From: Pseudoruminococcus massiliensis
GTDB taxonomy: Bacteria > Bacillota > Clostridia > Oscillospirales > Acutalibacteraceae
Reading direction: 5' to 3'
DNA length: 64,000 bases
Assembly (NCBI RefSeq): GCF_900291955.1
Contig: NZ_OLMR01000001.1
Location: forward strand, 248,001-312,000
Of this stretch, positions 16,408 through 24,991 are shown in pieces (position 1 is the stretch's first letter; each line of letters opens with the position of its first letter). A program made the translations under genes and the position numbers. The notes beneath the pieces were generated by a model. The model searched no databases, was not told where the DNA came from, and saw only the letters and a list, made by a program, of their open reading frames with translations.

Positions 16408-18768
16408 ATGAGGAAGCAGGAGCAAAAGGGTAAAATCACAGCATTGTACGAAAGGTTATCTCACGACGATGGGCGGTCTGACGAGAGCGTGTCCGTAGAA
16501 AATCAAAAGCGCATCCTGGAGGACTACGCCCGAAAAAATGGCTTCACTAATGTCCGCCACTTCACCGATGACGGGGTGCGGGGAACGACCTTCAAGCGGC
16601 CCGGCCTGGACGCTATGGTGGACGAGATACGGGCCGGAAATGTGGCTACCGTCATTGTCAAAGACCAGAGCAGAATAGGCCGTGACGTGGTGGAGGTCGG
16701 CTTGCTCAAACGCACCTTTGACGAGTACAACGTCCGCTTTATCGCCGCCAATGACAACCTGGACACCGCCAATGGATTTGATATTATGTCCATCTTCCGG
16801 GATGTGATAAATGAGTGGTACGTTGCTGACACCAGCCGCAAAATCAAGACCGTTTTCAAGTCCAGAATGGAAAAGGGCCTGCGCTGTTCGGGGGCCGTCC
16901 CCTATGGCTATCTCGCCTCAAAAGAAGAAAAGGGCGAGTGGGTGATCGACGAGGAAGCTGCCGCCGTTGTGCGCCGCATCTTTCAGATGGTCATGGACGG
17001 TCAGAGCGTCAACGGCATCGCCCGAACGCTGCGGGCCGAGCAAATCCCCATCCCTTCCGAACACTGGAAGCGTATCGGCTGTCCTGTTCGAGCCAACAGC
17101 TACCGCGACCCCTACGCATGGTCTGCCACCACCCTGGGTTATATTCTTAAAAGGCCGGAGTACCTGGGGCGCAAGGTGCTGGGCAAGACTGTCTGTGAGA
17201 ACTACAAGACTAAAAGCACCCGCAGGACAATGCCAGAGGAACAATTTGTATTTGAGGGAGCCGTCCCCGCCATCATTGACGAAGAAACGTGGCACAATGT
17301 TCAGCGTTTGCGGGAAACCAAGCGCCGGACACCCAAGCGGAGTAATGCCCCTAACCGTTTAACCGGACTGCTCTACTGTGCCGACTGCGGCGCAAAGCTG
17401 ACCCACCACAACAGTCTTGTCCAAGGCAAGTACATTGACGATGCTTTCACCTGTTCCAGATACCGGGCACCTATGGAGGATTGCACCATTCACTATGTTG
17501 CCACGCAAAAGCTGGAAGCGGCGATCCTCTCCGCCATCCAGCGGATAAGCTGGTATGTCCGCAACAACGAGCAGGAGTTTGTTCAGCGGGTTCGAAAGGC
17601 ATCCAGTCTGCGCCAGGAGGAAGCAGTCAAGGATTGCCGGAAACAGATTGTCCAGGCGAAGAAGCGCCACGCCGAACTGGACGGACTGGTGAAGAAGCTG
17701 TACGAGGCCAACGCCACGGGCAAGCTGCCGGATAAGCATTTCAGCCGTCTCCTTGCCGAGTATGACGAGGAACAGGCCGCGCTGGAAGCCTCCATGACGG
17801 AGTGGCAGGGCTTGCTGGACAACTGGAACGCCGACCGGGTGAGAATGACGGAGTTTATCGACCTTGCCAAGCGGTACACCGATTTTTCGGAACTGACTAC
17901 GCCCATTCTCAATGAGTTTATCGAGAAAATCGTTGTCCATGAGGGCAACGGACGGGGAAAGCAGCGCCGTCAGCGGTTAGATTTCTATTTCAATTTCATT
18001 GGCGCGTTTGAGGTTCCCGCCGACATTGTGACCCCGATGGAGCAGGAGGAAGAACGCCGCCAGCAGGAGGAACAGGCAGAGAAAGAGGAACGCTCCCAGG
18101 TGCTTGCCCAGGTTCGGTATGAGAGGTACAAGCAGGAGCGCCGGGAGTTTACCGCGAGGAAGCGGGCGGGCCTGTTGACCCCGGAGGAACAGGCGGAGGA
18201 AGAACGGCGGTTAGAGCGCAATCGGGCCTATCAGCAGAAGCAACGCGACAAGAAAAAGGCCAGTCAGCCAGAGAAGCCTCGCAAACGCTCACTGAAGGAA
18301 CTCGCCAAGCTGGATGGAGCCGATCTCACCCCGGAGGAAGCGGAGCGGCTTGCGGCGCACCGCCAGAAGAAAGCCGAGCAGCACAAAGCGTGGCGTGACA
18401 GGCAGAAGTCCGCACAGCCCCCGAAGCCCCAACAGCGGACGTTGAAAGAACTTGCCAGATGTGCCGAGGCAGGTTTGCCTCTCACCCTAGAAGAAGCGGA
18501 ACGGCTGGAAGCCCATCGCAATCGGAAAAAGGCGGCTTTGCAGGATTTGAAAGCCCGCGCCGAAACCGACCCGGTAGCGGCGGCAGAGTTGGCGCAGCAG
18601 AGAGCGCAACAGTCAGAAGCGGTAAAGAAGTCCCGTCAGAAAATGTATGCGGACGCTGCCGCCGGAGATCCCGAAGCCCAGGCCCGGTATGAACGTATGC
18701 TTGCCGCGAGGCGGGAGAACTACCACAGGAAGAAACAGGCAGAAGCCGAAGCTGCTCAAGTCAGCTAA
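16408..18768 (+). CDS. Large serine recombinase (TnpX-like) with repeated C-terminal extension
   Basis: This 786-aa recombinase catalyses excision and insertion of the nested element. The resolvase domain starts ITALYERLSHDDGRSDES, with catalytic serine about residue 18. SRIGRDVVEVGLLKRTFDEY supplies the catalytic arginine region. A recombinase domain with VPYGYLASKEEKGEW and a zinc ribbon (CADCGAKL...CSRY) follow, then a coiled coil. From about residue 575 there is a long charged tail with at least two 50-residue repeats (KRSLKELAKLDGADLTPEEA and QRTLKELARCAEAGLPLTLE), unlike most of the family. ATG follows AGGAGG at good spacing. Confidence 0.95.
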   Translation: MRKQEQKGKITALYERLSHDDGRSDESVSVENQKRILEDYARKNGFTNVRHFTDDGVRGTTFKRPGLDAMVDEIRAGNVATVIVKDQSRIGRDVVEVGLLKRTFDEYNVRFIAANDNLDTANGFDIMSIFRDVINEWYVADTSRKIKTVFKSRMEKGLRCSGAVPYGYLASKEEKGEWVIDEEAAAVVRRIFQMVMDGQSVNGIARTLRAEQIPIPSEHWKRIGCPVRANSYRDPYAWSATTLGYILKRPEYLGRKVLGKTVCENYKTKSTRRTMPEEQFVFEGAVPAIIDEETWHNVQRLRETKRRTPKRSNAPNRLTGLLYCADCGAKLTHHNSLVQGKYIDDAFTCSRYRAPMEDCTIHYVATQKLEAAILSAIQRISWYVRNNEQEFVQRVRKASSLRQEEAVKDCRKQIVQAKKRHAELDGLVKKLYEANATGKLPDKHFSRLLAEYDEEQAALEASMTEWQGLLDNWNADRVRMTEFIDLAKRYTDFSELTTPILNEFIEKIVVHEGNGRGKQRRQRLDFYFNFIGAFEVPADIVTPMEQEEERRQQEEQAEKEERSQVLAQVRYERYKQERREFTARKRAGLLTPEEQAEEERRLERNRAYQQKQRDKKKASQPEKPRKRSLKELAKLDGADLTPEEAERLAAHRQKKAEQHKAWRDRQKSAQPPKPQQRTLKELARCAEAGLPLTLEEAERLEAHRNRKKAALQDLKARAETDPVAAAELAQQRAQQSEAVKKSRQKMYADAAAGDPEAQARYERMLAARRENYHRKKQAEAEAAQVS

Positions 18769-18778
18769 CGTAGATACA

Positions 18779-18815
18779 GAAAACGCCAGGGACAACGATA
18801 GTCCGTGGCGTTTTT
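18779..18815. terminator. Bidirectional terminator between recombinase and PD-(D/E)XK gene
   Basis: AAAACGCCAGGGAC/GTCCGTGGCGTTTTT forms a strong stem with T runs on the plus side and A runs on the opposite side. It lies between convergent genes. Confidence 0.75.
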
Positions 18816-18819
18816 GTCA

Positions 18820-19650
18820 TTACTGCCGTTCCAGCAAATCCATATATTTCTGACGTTCGCCCTCCGGGACTTTCAGCGCCGCCATAGCCTGTTCAATGGT
18901 CAGCCCCATCGTTTCCATGAGGTTTTTGATAGAGGACAAGATACCTTTAGCAACGCCTTTTTCCTCAACGCCCTTGCTCAAATTACACATGACCGACACC
19001 TCCCTTTCCATTGTCTGCGTCATTTGAATGTCGTAATCGTCCTGCAAAATTTTCCGCTTTTCCGCCTCGCTGGTTTCGTTGGAGAGAAGCACATCCAGCA
19101 TCCGCAATACGCCGTCATAATTTGACCCATCCGGCCCGCCAAGGCACAGCATGATGATGGACAGCAAATCATAATTCCTGATGGGTTCTTTGCCCTCGCC
19201 GACCAGATATTCTTCCACCAGCCGATACCGGGTAATGGTGTTCTCTCGATACTGCGGCGGTTTCATGCAAATCCAGATGGAGTAGACCTTCTTGATTTTC
19301 TCATAATGGGAGCCAGTGAACTCCCTGCCGTACTGGGAAGAAATCATGCGGCAACAGTAGTATATGCCACGCTTTATCAGCGGATAGCCGGGGTAAAAAT
19401 CGTTCTGGGCCTCCACGTTGATGATGAGGGCAATTTGTTCCTCGGAGTCGGGAACGATGGCGCGGAAGCGAATGTCATAGGTGACTGTCCCCTCGCGCAC
19501 CGATTTGTCCTCGGTGTCCATGCCGCTGATGACTGTGCCACCCTCGTCCGGCAGCACCGGGACGGCGGACACCTGGGGTTGGCCCTCAATGTACTTCTCG
19601 GCAATATCATTGACATCGCAATCCTTGTATTCTTCCAGGCAGGACTTCAT
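18820..19650 (-). CDS. PD-(D/E)XK nuclease-family protein (Rpn/transposase-like), probably 5'-frameshifted
   Basis: The 276-aa frame contains TYDIRFRAIVPDSEEQIALIINVEAQNDFYPGYPLIKRGIYY. The D...(E)xQ pattern and the GYPLIKRGIYY block are typical of the PDDEXK_2 family of transposase/recombination-promoting nucleases. The same frame stays open upstream without ATG (DDSAGYDAACKRVLSEKAIL), which is the expected N-terminus. An ATG at 19744 with a GAAGG site begins MVELKA but in another frame, suggesting a small frameshift near the start. It points against the rest of the element. Activity is doubtful. Confidence 0.65.
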   Translation of the reverse strand: MKSCLEEYKDCDVNDIAEKYIEGQPQVSAVPVLPDEGGTVISGMDTEDKSVREGTVTYDIRFRAIVPDSEEQIALIINVEAQNDFYPGYPLIKRGIYYCCRMISSQYGREFTGSHYEKIKKVYSIWICMKPPQYRENTITRYRLVEEYLVGEGKEPIRNYDLLSIIMLCLGGPDGSNYDGVLRMLDVLLSNETSEAEKRKILQDDYDIQMTQTMEREVSVMCNLSKGVEEKGVAKGILSSIKNLMETMGLTIEQAMAALKVPEGERQKYMDLLERQ

Positions 19651-19877
19651 AATCCGCGCCAGGATTGCCTTTTCAGACAGGACACGCTTACAGGCGGCAT
19701 CATAACCCGCGCTGTCATCTGTGACGTGCTTTGAGCTCCACCATCCTCACCTTCTTTCGTTTCATTCTACCACAGCTTTGCCAGCGCGTCCACTTCTTTT
19801 TTGAAAAGAGTTGCGTATGGCGTATACACGAGAGAGATATGGAGGTGCAGTGACAGAAAAAATTTATCTTAACAGGG

Positions 19878-19906
19878 TTGCTTTTGGGAATTTGATATGC
19901 TATACT
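19878..19906 (+). promoter_or_regulatory. Promoter of tetracycline resistance gene
   Basis: TTGCTT (19878-19883) and TATACT (19901-19906) are separated by 17 bp and lie 31 bp upstream of the leader peptide. This is a plausible sigma-70-type promoter. Confidence 0.65.
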
Positions 19907-19936
19907 ATAAAAATCCAAGCAAAGGAGTTTATCAAT

Positions 19937-19960
19937 ATGCGGCAAGGTATTCTTAAATAA
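19937..19960 (+). CDS. tet leader peptide (MRQGILK)
   Basis: A 7-codon ORF, MRQGILK, with AAAGGAG upstream. It matches my recollection of the leader in Tn916 tet(M)-type upstream regions. The following segment repeats TTTAAGAATAC, complementary to GTATTCTTAAA inside the leader, so the leader can pair with downstream RNA. Ribosome stalling or tetracycline-slowed translation would change this folding. Confidence 0.65.
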   Translation: MRQGILK

Positions 19961-20107
19961 AATTTGATAATGGGAACAAAGACAAACGTCCTCAAGGAGA
20001 GGGCTTGGTTTTTGTACCCAATTTAAGAATACTTTTGCCTTTTCATTTCATATCGTGATAGACAACGGCCAGCCTTGGCCGCAGTTTTCATGTGTGTCCT
20101 ACCTATC

Positions 20108-20146
20108 ATCCCCAGCGGTAAAAGTATTTGTCGCTGGGGATTTTTG
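20108..20146 (+). terminator. tet attenuator hairpin
   Basis: ATCCCCAGCG and CGCTGGGGAT form a 10-bp stem followed by TTTTTG, 34 bp before the tet start codon. Together with the leader peptide this has the layout of transcriptional attenuation seen upstream of tet(M)-type genes. Confidence 0.75.
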
Positions 20147-20179
20147 CGCCCTTCTGGGCCTTGTATGGAGGACAATCAT

Positions 20180-22117
20180 ATGAAAATCATCAATATTGGC
20201 ATTCTTGCTCATGTAGACGCAGGTAAGACGACCTTGACGGAGAGCCTGTTATATACCAGCGGAGCAATCGAGGCGCCCGGCAGTGTGGATCAGGGAACAA
20301 CGAGAACGGACACCATGTTTTTAGAGCGGCAGCGTGGAATCACCATTCAAACGGCGGTCACTTCCTTTCAGTGGCACGATTGTAAGGTCAACATTGTGGA
20401 TACTCCTGGGCATATGGATTTCTTAGCGGAGGTCTATCGCTCCCTTGCCATTCTTGACGGAGCGATTTTGGTTGTTTCTGCAAAAGACGGCGTTCAGGCG
20501 CAGACCCGTATTCTGTTTCATGCTCTGCAAGTAATGAAAATCCCAACTGTTATCTTTATTAACAAAATCGACCAGGACGGGATTGACCTGCCAGGTGTGT
20601 ATCAGTCTATCCGAGATAAGCTCTCCGCAAATATGATTATTAAGCAGAACGTGCAGCTTTCCCCGGATATATCCATCATGGAAAACATGGGGCTGGAGAA
20701 TTGGGATACCGTGATTGCGGACTGTGATGAATTGTTGGAGAAATATATTGCCGGAGAACCAATGGACAAAGAAGAACTTCTGCGGGAGGAAAACAGGAGA
20801 ATCCAAAGCGTCTCTCTGTTTCCGGTCTATCATGGCAGTGCCAAGGTAAACTTGGGAATCCGACAACTCATTGAAGCGGTCACAGATACATTCCAATCAC
20901 CCACCGGGCAGAACAGCTCTGAATTGTGCGGAACTGTGTTCAAAGTTGAGTACGCAAACCAGAGCCAACGCCTTGCCTATCTGCGGTTGTATAGCGGTAC
21001 GCTTCATTTGCGGGATTCCGTAGCCTTGGCAGGGAAAGAAAAACTGAAAATTACGGAAATGCGTATCCCCTCAAAGGGTGAGATTGTCCGAACAGAGATT
21101 GCCCATGCGGGCGAGATCGTCATTGTACCCTGCGACAGTTTGCGGCTGAATGATGTGCTGGGAAACAAACTGCTGCTGCCCCGTGAAACGTGGAGCGACA
21201 ATCCTCTCCCTTTGCTGCGGACAACAATTGCACCAGAGAAACCAGAACAGAGGGAACGCTTGTTAAACGCCTTGACAGAAATTGCGGATACCGACCCGCT
21301 TCTGCGCTATGAAGTAGACGCTGTGACCCATGAGATCATTCTCTCCTTTTTGGGCCGGGTACAATTGGAAATTATCTCTGATCTTCTGGTGGAAAAATAT
21401 CAGCTCAACACAACTGCAAAAGAACCTACCGTCATCTATATGGAGAGGCCATTGAAAGCGGTAAGTCACACCATTCATATCGAAGTGCCGCCCAATCCAT
21501 TCTGGGCGTCCATCGGGCTGTCCGTCACCCCTCTCCCCCTTGGCACCGGAGTGCAGTATGAGAGCAAAGTTTCCGTTGGATACTTGAATCAGAGTTTTCA
21601 AAACGCTGTATTGGATGGTATCCGCTACGGTCTGGAACAAGGCGTGTATGGATGGAAGGTAACGGACTGTAAAATCTGTTTTGAGTATGGGCTTTATTAT
21701 AGTCCGGTCAGCACTCCCGCAGACTTTCGGTCATTGGCACCTATTGTATTGGAGCAGGTGTTGAAAAAGGCGGGGACGCAGCTATTGGAACCATATCTTT
21801 CTTTTACACTCTATGCGCCGCAGGAATATCTCTCCAGAGCTTATCATGACGCACCAAAATATTGCGCGAGTATTGAAACGACCCAGGTTAAAAACAGCGA
21901 GGTGATTTTTACTGGCGAAATCCCTGCCCGCTGTGTGCAAGAGTACCGCAATGACCTCACCTTTTATACAAACGGGAGAAGCGTTTGTTTAACAGAATTG
22001 AAGGGGTATCAAATCGCCAGCGGCGAACCAGTTTTTCAGCCACGCCGCCCAAACACCCGGATTGATAAGGTGCGCCATATGTTCAACAAAATTCTCCCAT
22101 CAATGATGGACTTATAA
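20180..22117 (+). CDS. tet: Tetracycline resistance ribosomal protection protein (Tet(W/O/M) group)
   Basis: This 645-aa translational GTPase resembles EF-G and removes tetracycline from the ribosome. GTPase motifs are AHVDAGKT (about 10-17), the [12 protein letters not shown] switch region, DTPGHMDF and NKID. The C-terminal half has [20 protein letters not shown] and the terminal [16 protein letters not shown], diagnostic of this family. Compared with remembered sequences it is closest overall to Tet(W), with many differences and stretches more like Tet(O)/Tet(M). A divergent or mosaic class is therefore possible. ATG at 20180 with GGAGG 7 nt upstream gives the standard [17 protein letters not shown] start. 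Confidence 0.95.
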   Translation: MKIINIGILAHVDAGKTTLTESLLYTSGAIEAPGSVDQGTTRTDTMFLERQRGITIQTAVTSFQWHDCKVNIVDTPGHMDFLAEVYRSLAILDGAILVVSAKDGVQAQTRILFHALQVMKIPTVIFINKIDQDGIDLPGVYQSIRDKLSANMIIKQNVQLSPDISIMENMGLENWDTVIADCDELLEKYIAGEPMDKEELLREENRRIQSVSLFPVYHGSAKVNLGIRQLIEAVTDTFQSPTGQNSSELCGTVFKVEYANQSQRLAYLRLYSGTLHLRDSVALAGKEKLKITEMRIPSKGEIVRTEIAHAGEIVIVPCDSLRLNDVLGNKLLLPRETWSDNPLPLLRTTIAPEKPEQRERLLNALTEIADTDPLLRYEVDAVTHEIILSFLGRVQLEIISDLLVEKYQLNTTAKEPTVIYMERPLKAVSHTIHIEVPPNPFWASIGLSVTPLPLGTGVQYESKVSVGYLNQSFQNAVLDGIRYGLEQGVYGWKVTDCKICFEYGLYYSPVSTPADFRSLAPIVLEQVLKKAGTQLLEPYLSFTLYAPQEYLSRAYHDAPKYCASIETTQVKNSEVIFTGEIPARCVQEYRNDLTFYTNGRSVCLTELKGYQIASGEPVFQPRRPNTRIDKVRHMFNKILPSMMDL

Positions 22118-22120
22118 AAT

Positions 22121-22330
22121 CCCTTTGGAACAAAGGGCGCACTTCTATACATGGTCTGCGACCATGTATCGTGCGCTCTGCGAGGCTACGGCCCGGACTT
22201 CCGAAAGTCCGGGCCGTTTGCGTCGCTCCGCTCCGTACAAGGGGCTGCGCCCCTTGCGCCGCTTTGCGGCTATCCCTGCGCCCTCGCTGGAAAGGTACAT
22301 CCGCTCTGCGTCTGCACCTTTCCAGCGAGG
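22121..22330. repeat. Stacked hairpins upstream of mobilization genes (candidate oriT of nested element)
   Basis: At least five inverted repeats follow one another: CCCTTTG/CAAAGGG (22121-22137), ATACATGGT/ACCATGTAT within GCGCAC/GTGCGC (22137-22176), CGGCCCGGACTT/AAGTCCGGGCCG (22189-22216), CAAGGGG/CCCCTTG (22238-22256), and CCTCGCTGGAAAGGT/ACCTTTCCAGCGAGG (22282-22330). The position directly before DUF3847 and the relaxase is where oriT is expected. The first hairpins may also terminate tet transcription. Confidence 0.5.
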
Positions 22331-22417
22331 CTAAAACCGAATACCGTTACCCTTGACCGTTTACCCGACACAGCAGGTAGACGGTCTTTTGTTTTGCCAA
22401 GAAGGAGGTCAAACACG

Positions 22418-22711
22418 ATGGACAAGTCACGCGAAGAATTAGAGAAAGAGTATGCTGAGGCCACCGCTAAGTTGGAGCAGTACCAGCACAGAGGCCAGCG
22501 GTATGAGAACCGCATCCGCTACTACACCCAAGGCGAAAGGAAGAAGCGAAACCACCGACTTATCACCCGTGGCGGAGCGGTGGAGAGTATCGCCCCGGAG
22601 GTGCGCGGCATGAGCGAAAGGGCCTTTTTTCTTTTGATGGAAAAGGTCTTTTCCCTGCCGGAAGTTGCCGCCCTGGTGAGCCAAGCCACTGACCAGCAGG
22701 AAAGCGGATAA
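22418..22711 (+). CDS. DUF3847 mobilization-associated protein
   Basis: The 97-aa protein starts MDKSREELEKEYAEATAKLE and forms a coiled coil, followed by a basic patch GERKKRNHRLITRGGAVESI and FFLLMEKVFSLPEVAALV. DUF3847 proteins usually precede MobA/MobL relaxases and may play the MobC role of an oriT-binding accessory protein. GGAGG is 9 nt upstream. Its TAA stop is directly followed by the TTG start of the relaxase, so the two are translationally coupled. Confidence 0.82.
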   Translation: MDKSREELEKEYAEATAKLEQYQHRGQRYENRIRYYTQGERKKRNHRLITRGGAVESIAPEVRGMSERAFFLLMEKVFSLPEVAALVSQATDQQESG

Positions 22712-24178
22712 TTGGCCCTGTTCCATCTCCACGTTACCCAGGTCAAACGGAGCGCGGGACAGTCTGTTGTCACGTCCGCCGCCTACCGAGCCGGGGAGAA
22801 ATTGTATAGCGAATACTATGGCGAGGTCAGCGACTACACCCACAAGGGCGGCGTGGTCTGCACAGACATTCTCCTGCCGCCCCAGGCCCCCAACCAGTAC
22901 CAAGACCGCGCCACCCTCTGGAACGCCGTGGAGAAGGCCGAGCGCGGCAAGAAAGCCCAGCTTGCATATAGCTTTGACATTGCCTTGCAGAACGAGTTTT
23001 CATTGGAGGAAAACATCGCTCTTGCAAGGCAATTTGTTTCGGAGCAGCTTGTGGGCCGGGGCATGATTGCCGACTTTGCCATCCACCAGCCGGACAAGGA
23101 GGACGGCGGTATTCCTAACCCGCACTTTCATGTTCTCTGCCCCATCCGGCCCATTGAGCCAGACGGCAAATGGGGGTGCAAGCAGCGCCGCCGCTACCGT
23201 CTGGACGAGGACGGGAACCGCATTATGGGAGAGGACGGCAAGCCCCTCTTTGACGCTGTTCCCACTACCGACTGGGGAAGCCCGGAAACACTGGAACATT
23301 GGCGGGAGGCGTGGGCCGCTATGGTGAACGCCAAGTTTGAGGAAAAGGGGCTGACCTGCCGCATCGACCACCGCTCCTATGAGCGTCAGGGCCTTGACCT
23401 GCTGCCCACCGTCCATGAGGGCGTGGCCGTCCGCCAGATGGAGGCCAAGGGCATCCCCACCGACAAGGGCGATCTGAACCGCTGGATAAAAAAGGCCAAC
23501 AACATTCTGCGGGATATTCGGAAGAAAATCGCCGGCCTGACGGATTGGATTAAGGCCATAAAAGAAGAATTGAGCAAGCCCCAGGCCCCGACCCTTGCCG
23601 CCCTGCTGACCGACTACTATGAGGGCCGGAACGCCGGAGCATGGAGCCGCAACGCCAGGATTGGAAATCTTAAAGGTTTTGCCGAGGCCATCAATTTTCT
23701 GACCGAGAGGGGCATCGCTACGCTGGAAGATTTAGAGACCCATATCGCCGCCCAGAGTGAACGAACGGAGGCCATCAACACATCCATGAAAGCGAAGCGT
23801 GACCGTCTGAACGAATTGAAGGAACTGCTTCGCCTTGTTGACCTCTACCGAGACACCAAGCCCGTCTATGACGAGTTGCAGGGTATCAAGTGGAAGGGCA
23901 AGCGGGAAAAATTCGAGAGGGAGCATGAGAACGAGTTGAGGACGTTCCACATGGCCCGCCGGAAGCTGGACAAGCACCGTTCCCCTGCTGGTAAAATCCC
24001 CGTTCATGCGTGGGAACAGGAACAGGCGAGGCTTCACCAGGAGTACACAGCCGAGTATGAGCAGTACAAGCCTATCCAAGACGATTTGCGGCGGCTTCAA
24101 CAGGTGAAGCGGAACGCCGATGCTGCCATACACCAGCAGGAGCAGACCCAGCAGAAACGCCGGGAGGTGGAGCGGTGA
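22712..24178 (+). CDS. mobA: MobA/MobL (MobQ-type) relaxase
   Basis: This 488-aa relaxase nicks oriT of the nested element and pilots the strand through a transfer channel. The N-terminal catalytic part has the family start ALFHLHVTQVKRSAGQSVV with SAAYRAGEKL. The metal-binding histidine motif is NPHFHVLCPIRP (about 136-147). RIDHRSYERQGLDLLPTVHE is also typical of the family. The C-terminal half is helical and charged. It starts at TTG immediately after DUF3847. Because it lacks transfer-channel genes, the element must use a conjugative machinery such as the host ICE, whose coupling protein it disrupts. Confidence 0.9.
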   Translation: MALFHLHVTQVKRSAGQSVVTSAAYRAGEKLYSEYYGEVSDYTHKGGVVCTDILLPPQAPNQYQDRATLWNAVEKAERGKKAQLAYSFDIALQNEFSLEENIALARQFVSEQLVGRGMIADFAIHQPDKEDGGIPNPHFHVLCPIRPIEPDGKWGCKQRRRYRLDEDGNRIMGEDGKPLFDAVPTTDWGSPETLEHWREAWAAMVNAKFEEKGLTCRIDHRSYERQGLDLLPTVHEGVAVRQMEAKGIPTDKGDLNRWIKKANNILRDIRKKIAGLTDWIKAIKEELSKPQAPTLAALLTDYYEGRNAGAWSRNARIGNLKGFAEAINFLTERGIATLEDLETHIAAQSERTEAINTSMKAKRDRLNELKELLRLVDLYRDTKPVYDELQGIKWKGKREKFEREHENELRTFHMARRKLDKHRSPAGKIPVHAWEQEQARLHQEYTAEYEQYKPIQDDLRRLQQVKRNADAAIHQQEQTQQKRREVER

Positions 24179-24594
24179 ACGGCATTCCCCGACTGACCTA
24201 CCAGCAGTACCGAGCCGTCCGGCGGCTGGTGCATGACTGCTGCAATTATGACGGCGGCAACTGTCTTGCTCTTGATGACGGCTGGGAGCCTTGTGTCTGC
24301 GTCCAGAGTATCACCTATTCCCTGGTCTGTAAATGGTTCCGCGCCGCCGTCCTGCCAACAGACAAGGGGTTGTGTGCCGCCTTGCTCCACCGAGGACAGG
24401 CGCGGCCCTGTGCCGAGTGCGGGGCGATGTTCGTGCCGCGCTCCAATCGGGGCAAATACTGTGACGAGTGCGCCGCCAATGTGCGCCGGAGAAAGAAAGC
24501 TGCCAGCGAACGGGAACGCCGCAGGCGTGGACATTTAGAGGCTGAAAAGCCTTGCAATCAGGGGGCTTGTGGACAGTCCTCAAAGGGGGACTAA
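24175..24594 (+). CDS. Cys_rich_VLP-domain protein (nested element copy)
   Basis: This 139-aa cysteine-rich protein contains CCNYDGGNCLALDD, CVCVQSITYSLVCKWFRAAVLP and a CAECGAMFVPRSNRGKYCDEC zinc-finger-like end, followed by a basic tail. It matches the Cys_rich_VLP family. A paralogue is encoded by the ICE itself (41716). Function is unknown; zinc-binding motifs and the basic tail suggest nucleic-acid binding. GTG start overlaps the TGA stop of the relaxase. Confidence 0.75.
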   Translation: MNGIPRLTYQQYRAVRRLVHDCCNYDGGNCLALDDGWEPCVCVQSITYSLVCKWFRAAVLPTDKGLCAALLHRGQARPCAECGAMFVPRSNRGKYCDECAANVRRRKKAASERERRRRGHLEAEKPCNQGACGQSSKGD

Positions 24595-24678
24595 TACATT
24601 CCCCTTCCCCCACTCCAACGTGGGCGGCAAAATGGCGCTCACGTGGATTAACTTTGATGAATGATGAAAGGAGAGCCT

Positions 24679-24945
24679 ATGACCTACGACCCCAGCATGA
24701 CGATCACCAGCACCATCCCCGCCCCGGAGGGGAGCGACAGCACCAGCAGAGAGGGCAAGGCCATCCCCCTGCCCGTGATGGCGGGCGGCAACGCTTCACC
24801 CGCCCCGGACGTACCGCCACCCGATATGGTAAAGACCGTTGGCGGTACGACCTTTGATATTTATTTCCATTTCAGCCAGACCAGCCGGGAAACCTTTACC
24901 GACAAGGTACTGCGCCTTATTCAATCCGATGTTGTAACCTCATAA
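24679..24945 (+). CDS. tnpW: TnpW-family transposon protein
   Basis: The 88-aa protein starts MTYDPSMTITSTIPAPEGSD. It has a proline-rich linker and ends with TTFDIYFHFSQTSRETFTDK, the conserved core of the transposon-encoded TnpW family known from Tn4451-type elements. It is the last gene before the right end. The ATG at 24679 is preferred over the upstream ATGs because AAAGGAG lies 6-8 nt before it. Function is not established. Confidence 0.8.
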   Translation: MTYDPSMTITSTIPAPEGSDSTSREGKAIPLPVMAGGNASPAPDVPPPDMVKTVGGTTFDIYFHFSQTSRETFTDKVLRLIQSDVVTS

Positions 24946-24961
24946 AAATAATTTACTTTTT

Positions 24962-24975
24962 TCTCTATCCTTATT
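24962..24975. repeat. Right terminal inverted repeat of nested element
   Basis: TCTCTATCCTTATT is the inverted copy of the left-end AATAAGGATAGAAA with one mismatch and lies 6 bp inside the right core repeat. Confidence 0.7.
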
Positions 24976-24981
24976 GACAAA

Positions 24982-24991
24982 ACCCGAAAGG
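24982..24991. repeat. Right copy of nested-element core (ACCCGAAAGG)
   Basis: Identical to 16343-16352; the coupling-protein reading frame resumes here. Confidence 0.85.

Larger units (their letters stand above)
16353..24991. mobile_element. Nested mobilizable serine-recombinase element with tetracycline resistance
   Basis: This 8.6-kb element lies inside the coupling-protein gene. It carries its own large serine recombinase at the left end, a PD-(D/E)XK protein, a tet ribosomal protection gene, DUF3847, a MobA/MobL relaxase, a Cys_rich_VLP gene and tnpW at the right end. It has terminal inverted repeats AATAAGGATAGAAAG (16361-16375) and TCTCTATCCTTATT (24962-24975), and a 10-bp core repeat. 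Gene content recalls the Tn4451/TnpX group of mobilizable transposons. Confidence 0.92.

Noticed and set aside
20075-20179. N-terminal extension of the tet protein by 35 residues
   Set aside because: It reads across the attenuator hairpin; the standard family start [17 protein letters not shown] at 20180 has its own GGAGG site.
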